Shown here: positions 60,477-64,000 of the stretch, one piece after another | Position numbering within the stretch: the stretch's first letter is position 1 | How the letters are laid out: each line of letters begins with the position of its first letter | Assembly (NCBI GenBank): GCA_021404565.1 | Contig: JAAWWF010000004.1 | Span: 62,001-126,000 of the forward strand | Direction: 5' to 3' | DNA length: 64,000 nucleotides | Source: Roseivirga sp. | GTDB taxonomy: Bacteria; Bacteroidota; Bacteroidia; Cytophagales; Cyclobacteriaceae | The notes under the pieces: model-generated | What the model was told of the DNA's origin: nothing | Database searches by the model: none | Seen by the model: only the letters and a program-made list of their open reading frames with translations | Made by a program: the position numbers and the translations under genes

Positions 60477-61151
60477 TTAAAGCTGAAAGGTAAACCCCAG
60501 TGATATTCCAATACGGCCCGGATATTTGTCTATCATTCCATATGGAGCGATGGATAAGGAGTTTGAACCTCCTGTAAAGCCGACATCGTTTGCGTATGAG
60601 GTAATTGCCTTGGAGTAGGTGGGTTCAAAGTGTATTTTAAATCGAGAAGAGACAGGGACTTCGATACCCAATAGCCCTTCCATACTTGCGGCTATTCCTC
60701 TCCCATTATCTGCTACTGAAGGTGTTTCAGTTGCCAGAGTAGTTCCGTTTAACCTGATGTCAGTTCTCAAACCTACACCGGTATACACCCTCACTTTTCC
60801 TTTGTTGAAGAAATAGTGGGCTCTGACAGGGATGCTAAGGTACTTGATCTTGAACTTGTCAGTTCCAAGTCCCTGGTTAAGCTGATCCATACTGAATACA
60901 TTATAGCCCAGGCCTGATTGTAGCCTTATTCTGGGATTCACCTGATAGTTCACATTTAAGGTGATGTTGGTCTTCCAGACCTTATCAAGATCCAGACATT
61001 CGCCTCCCGTAGTTCTGAAAATGCAGATATTGATAATATCATCCGTTGATGCTGACTGATTCACCAGTGCTGAATAGGAGAGTTTTGACTGAGCTTGTGC
61101 CAGTACTGAGAAAGTCAAAAGCAGGCTGAATGTGAGGAAGAGCTTTTTCAT
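60477..61151 (-). CDS. Outer-membrane beta-barrel protein (PorT-like fold), unknown role
   Basis: A 224-residue exported protein (signal MKKLFLTFSLLLTFSVLAQA). The rest alternates amphipathic strands typical of an 8-stranded barrel (RIRLQSGLGYNVFSM, KVRVYTGVGLRTDIRL, IGISLGFTFQL) and ends in an aromatic-Leu terminus expected for BAM recognition. Family assignment is by pattern; the function is unknown. Confidence 0.75.
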   Translation of the reverse strand: MKKLFLTFSLLLTFSVLAQAQSKLSYSALVNQSASTDDIINICIFRTTGGECLDLDKVWKTNITLNVNYQVNPRIRLQSGLGYNVFSMDQLNQGLGTDKFKIKYLSIPVRAHYFFNKGKVRVYTGVGLRTDIRLNGTTLATETPSVADNGRGIAASMEGLLGIEVPVSSRFKIHFEPTYSKAITSYANDVGFTGGSNSLSIAPYGMIDKYPGRIGISLGFTFQL

Positions 61152-61238
61152 AGGTTGTCATTTGGTAGCTTAGACACAACCAACCATTCCGAAGGTTGTA
61201 ATCGAGTTCTTTAATCGCATCACCTTTCATCACTAGCA

Positions 61239-62945
61239 TCAGAAAAGAGGCTTGCCATCCATCGCATGATCGGCAACTATGCCTAGTAATTTAAGCACAG
61301 AGGGTGCAACATCCACTATATGGGGCTTGGTGGTTGCAATGGTAAACCCGGGATGAATCAAAACCCCTCTGCTTTCAGCGTATTCTGGTGAGTAACCATG
61401 ATCACCCTTGAAGGTTGGCTGGCTAAAGAGGAGATGGTCTGCTGAGCCATTGGCCTGAAAGACATAGCCGGGTTTCAGAAGCAGAAAAAGATCTCCGGCA
61501 TCTTCGTGGTCCAGTCCTAGTCGGGCTAACTCCGTCTTCGACCAAACCCCTTCAAAGAGTTTATTGCCTGTTTTAGGGTCTTGCCATGTCAGGAGTTTTT
61601 CTTTCAATCTGTCCAGAGCTTCTTTTTCTCCAGATTTGAAATAGATTTGAGCCGATACTTTTCCCGGAATCGCCAGAAAGGGAAGGTCATCGGTCTGTTG
61701 GCTGCCTTCAAAAGCCTTGCTTAACAGGCCTGTCAGGTTGATCTGGTTATGGCTTTTGGAAAAGCCGTGTCCCGACTGAATGAGTATTTCGTAGCCATTT
61801 TCATGAGCCGCTTTTACGAGTCCTTCCAGGTCGGCATCCATCTTGTCAAAAGCTTCCCTTGTATGAAGCTCGTTGAAATCGATAGAGAAAATATGTCCAT
61901 ATCGGTCGGGGAGGGGATAATCCATGACTATCAGGTCATAGTCTTCTTGTGCTAGGCTATGTTCATATATATTCAGGAGGTACTCGATTTCAGTGTTAAT
62001 TTCTGACTTGACATCAGTTGAGTTTATCTGACCACCGAAGTAAGCCCCAAGACTGGGCCAGCCTTTTGATCCTCCAAAACGGACCTCAAGATCTTTTAGG
62101 AAAGCTTCGGGAAATCCCCTGTTGATAAAAGGGGAGCGAACGAAGAGTGAGGTATTGCCCGGGCCACCATTAAATTTTATCCGCGTGGATGTACGCAAGT
62201 TTTTGGTCAGGCCCAGGTCCAGTTCCAACCATTCTTCCTGTTTTAACCTGGCCAGGTACCCATTGCCGGGGAGACTATCATTGTCAACGATAAAATGTGT
62301 CTCACCCTGAACATCAACAGCGTAAACGAAGATGTGATAGTCGCCAAAAATAGGTATTTGTCTGGCCTTGGAGTCTGAAATACTCAATGGCTGTATGTAT
62401 TCTGATGGTTCCTGGATTTGAAGGGGAGCAGGGGAAGCAATAAGGGCGATTTGCCTTGCTGCTGCCAATGCCTCACCCTGCGCGATTGTTCTGAGCTGCA
62501 GGTGACTGTTAAAGGCACCGTGCAATAAAAGTGACCCTATATTAAGCACTTTCAGACCTTGGAGGTCGGCTACTTCCAGAAAGGAGGGAACCTCGTACCT
62601 TCTCTCAAAGCCGCTAACTACATGCAGACTGTCGGTCCGAGTGCCAAACTGATGACCTATGATTCCATGCCTGTTGGGGTAAACTCCGGTTTCAAAAGAA
62701 GCCAGATTTGTAGCTGTAACGGCATTGAAGATCGGAGTTAACTCGGTTACCCGGTGATTCCTCAAAAGACCACTCAGGTAGCTCTCTGGCCTCAGCGCTG
62801 CATAGGTTTGTACATGGGCAAACGAGGTTCCCCGAATGTTGATTACGACCAGCTTTTTAGGGTTGCGTTCTTCAGAATGATCGCAAGCTGTGAGCAGCAT
62901 CAAGCTGAGCAGGGAGAAGGTAATGCAGATGTTCGAGTGCTTCAT
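61239..62945 (-). CDS. Alkaline-phosphatase-superfamily phosphodiesterase-like lipoprotein with incomplete metal site
   Basis: The 568 residues from ATG 62945 begin with a lipoprotein signal (lipobox LLTAC). The fold is that of nucleotide pyrophosphatase/phosphodiesterases: the Thr77 region NAVTATNLASFETGVYPNRH carries the nucleophile, and Asp347/His351 in LPDRYGHIF bind one metal. Two other ligand positions are changed: the N-terminal Asp of the (I/V)DG motif is Arg38 or Asn36 region (VINIRGTSF), and the Asp in SDHG is Gly392 (SGHGF). His393 and the last His region GDHGYSPEY remain. The protein may be a pseudo-enzyme, a binding protein, or use a single metal. It is 87 bp upstream of the barrel protein gene on the same strand, so the two may be linked. 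Confidence 0.8.
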   Translation of the reverse strand: MKHSNICITFSLLSLMLLTACDHSEERNPKKLVVINIRGTSFAHVQTYAALRPESYLSGLLRNHRVTELTPIFNAVTATNLASFETGVYPNRHGIIGHQFGTRTDSLHVVSGFERRYEVPSFLEVADLQGLKVLNIGSLLLHGAFNSHLQLRTIAQGEALAAARQIALIASPAPLQIQEPSEYIQPLSISDSKARQIPIFGDYHIFVYAVDVQGETHFIVDNDSLPGNGYLARLKQEEWLELDLGLTKNLRTSTRIKFNGGPGNTSLFVRSPFINRGFPEAFLKDLEVRFGGSKGWPSLGAYFGGQINSTDVKSEINTEIEYLLNIYEHSLAQEDYDLIVMDYPLPDRYGHIFSIDFNELHTREAFDKMDADLEGLVKAAHENGYEILIQSGHGFSKSHNQINLTGLLSKAFEGSQQTDDLPFLAIPGKVSAQIYFKSGEKEALDRLKEKLLTWQDPKTGNKLFEGVWSKTELARLGLDHEDAGDLFLLLKPGYVFQANGSADHLLFSQPTFKGDHGYSPEYAESRGVLIHPGFTIATTKPHIVDVAPSVLKLLGIVADHAMDGKPLF

Positions 62946-62982
62946 GATGTGAATGGTAAAAAATGTAGTGAATGACAATAGC

Positions 62983-63023
62983 TATAAAATGAAAAGAGCC
63001 CCTTGCATGACAAGGAGCTCTTT
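62983..63023 (-). terminator. Rho-independent terminator after the molybdenum hydroxylase gene
   Basis: Stem AAAGAGCTCCTTG / CAAGGGGCTCTTT on the minus strand (63011-63023 with 62993-63005; one G-T pair), loop 5 nt, then TTCATTTT. Confidence 0.75.
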
Positions 63024-63044
63024 ACTTCTGGAAAATTGTTTTTT

Positions 63045-64000
63045 CTATCCAAAGGTGATCTGTTGTTTAACAAACGGGATTTTGTACAAACGTGTTCCCG
63101 TGGCTTTGGCAATGCCGTTGGCCAGCGCCCCCCCAGCGGGTGGAAGAGAGGGCTCTCCCAGGCCTGTAGGATCATTGGTGTTTTTCACAAAGTGAACATC
63201 CACCTTGGGAGCTTCTGCCGCGCGAATCAGTCTGTATTCATTAAAATTCTGAGCTTGAGGTTCGCCATTTATGAATTTGAAATCTCCATACATGGCATGG
63301 CCGATACCATCAACCACACCTCCCTGTACCTGATTGATAGCGGCATCTGGGTTCACCACAATACCGCAATCTACAGCGGTAGTCATTTTTTCTATAAAGG
63401 GGTTGCCGTCTCGCATGCGTACATGTGCTACTTCAGCCACATAAGTATTATGAGAGTAATAGCAACTGAAGCCCTGGCTCACACCTGTTTCAGGCTTGCC
63501 CCAATTACCCTTTTCGGCAGCCAGTTTGATCACACCGATCATTTTCTCAGGCTCATAGCTGATTTTACCTACTGGATTGGTTTTCGCTCTTTCCAGTATG
63601 TCCAGTCTCAACTGTACAGCATCTACGCTCATCTCAGTGGCTAGCTCATCAAAGAAAGACTGCTCAGCGATGGCCAGGAAATTGGTGATAGGAGCCCTCC
63701 AGGCACCAGTGGTGATATTACTCTGCAGGCTATGTGATTCCACTTTATAGTTTTCTATGCCCCCGGCCGGAAACCAGTTTTCCCTGGTCCAACTACTGCG
63801 ACTGCTACCAATACCTGCTCCTGTCAGGTGATAGCCTGTGATTTTGCCATCCTTTACAGCCGCTCTGAACTTGTATTTTGATGCCGGGCGGTAGATCCCT
63901 GCGGTCATATCATCCTCACGTGAGAAAACGACCTTGACGGGTCTTTTAGCCAGGCTGGAAATTTCCGCTGCCTCCAGTGCAAAGTCACCATAAAGTCTTC
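63045..64000 (-). CDS. Molybdopterin-binding subunit of a xanthine-dehydrogenase-family enzyme, C-terminal part (cut by window edge)
   Basis: The frame enters from beyond base 64000 and ends at 63045, giving about 317 C-terminal residues. Features are KVVFSREDDMTAG, TGAWRAPITNF, VDCGIVVNPDAAINQVQGGV and GLGEPSLPPAGGALANGI, the last containing the catalytic Glu of the molybdenum hydroxylases. It resembles the isoquinoline 1-oxidoreductase beta subunit branch, which hydroxylates N-heterocycles or aldehydes with a [2Fe-2S] partner subunit. The partner is not visible because it would lie beyond the window. A good terminator follows. Confidence 0.9.
   Translation of the reverse strand, partial: RLYGDFALEAAEISSLAKRPVKVVFSREDDMTAGIYRPASKYKFRAAVKDGKITGYHLTGAGIGSSRSSWTRENWFPAGGIENYKVESHSLQSNITTGAWRAPITNFLAIAEQSFFDELATEMSVDAVQLRLDILERAKTNPVGKISYEPEKMIGVIKLAAEKGNWGKPETGVSQGFSCYYSHNTYVAEVAHVRMRDGNPFIEKMTTAVDCGIVVNPDAAINQVQGGVVDGIGHAMYGDFKFINGEPQAQNFNEYRLIRAAEAPKVDVHFVKNTNDPTGLGEPSLPPAGGALANGIAKATGTRLYKIPFVKQQITFG

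Noticed and set aside
1-64000. tRNA, rRNA, CRISPR, insertion sequence or phage genes
   Set aside because: No cloverleaf-like spacer sequences with T-loop motifs, no transposase or integrase frames and no direct-repeat arrays were seen in the non-coding stretches.

Overview
The window is chromosomal DNA from a member of the Bacteroidota, most likely a Cytophagales-type gliding or surface-associated heterotroph. The evidence is a type IX secretion (T9SS) PorP/SprF protein, a gliding-motility-associated C-terminal sorting domain, a TonB-dependent receptor with a carboxypeptidase-like N-terminus, tricorn-type and S9 peptidases, split transketolase subunits, TTTG-N19-TAnnTTTG promoters and an almost complete lack of Shine-Dalgarno sequences. 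No genus can be named from the sequence alone. I see no rRNA, tRNA, CRISPR array, transposase or prophage.

Layout. 1-9 kb: 5'-truncated view of a gamma-glutamyltransferase lipoprotein, an S9 peptidase, a stand-alone receiver facing a sigma54 activator, a ureohydrolase, cyclophilin, two hotdog proteins and DNA polymerase IV. 9-14.5 kb: a small membrane protein with a DUF2452 protein, a deoxynucleoside kinase, a TonB receptor and an alpha/beta hydrolase. 14.5-17.3 kb: a putative inorganic-carbon module (CutA/PII-like protein, LysR regulator, small protein, SbtA-family bicarbonate permease). 17.4-22 kb: a membrane protein, a tricorn-like S41 protease and a lipoprotein. 22-26.2 kb: the oxidative pentose phosphate genes pgl-zwf, divergent from gnd across a hairpin-rich 405-bp spacer. 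26.2-32.9 kb: a tight five-gene minus-strand cluster running bactofilin, collagen-like/S74 fibre protein, T9SS cargo, PorP/SprF, OmpA-type anchor. 33.3-45.2 kb: GT39 transferase, degenerate receiver, split transketolase, peroxiredoxin, M23 and M48 peptidases, FAH-family enzyme, 3'-5' exonuclease, Mpl and DnaB. 45.3-53.1 kb: a COG0523 GTPase coupled to an MBL hydrolase, an oxidoreductase, hydroxyacyl-CoA dehydrogenase, CutC and a TPR membrane protein. 53.1-55 kb: an accessory locus with a DUF4157 (eCIS-core-type) toxin candidate and a truncated gene remnant. 55-64 kb: TPR protein, EtfBA, bifunctional nuclease, nucleoside transporter, AnmK, outer-membrane barrel, a phosphodiesterase-fold lipoprotein and the end of a molybdenum hydroxylase large subunit.

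Most of the window is core metabolism and envelope biology. The parts most likely to hold undescribed biology are the bactofilin/S74/T9SS cluster, the orphan DUF4157 protein, the SbtA/LysR/CutA-like module, and enzymes whose catalytic residues are altered: the sigma54 activator with a Lys in Walker B, the ureohydrolase with a Gln in place of a metal-binding His, and the phosphodiesterase lacking two Asp ligands. Gene starts were chosen by signal peptides, family N-termini and neighbour overlaps, because ribosome binding sites give little help.
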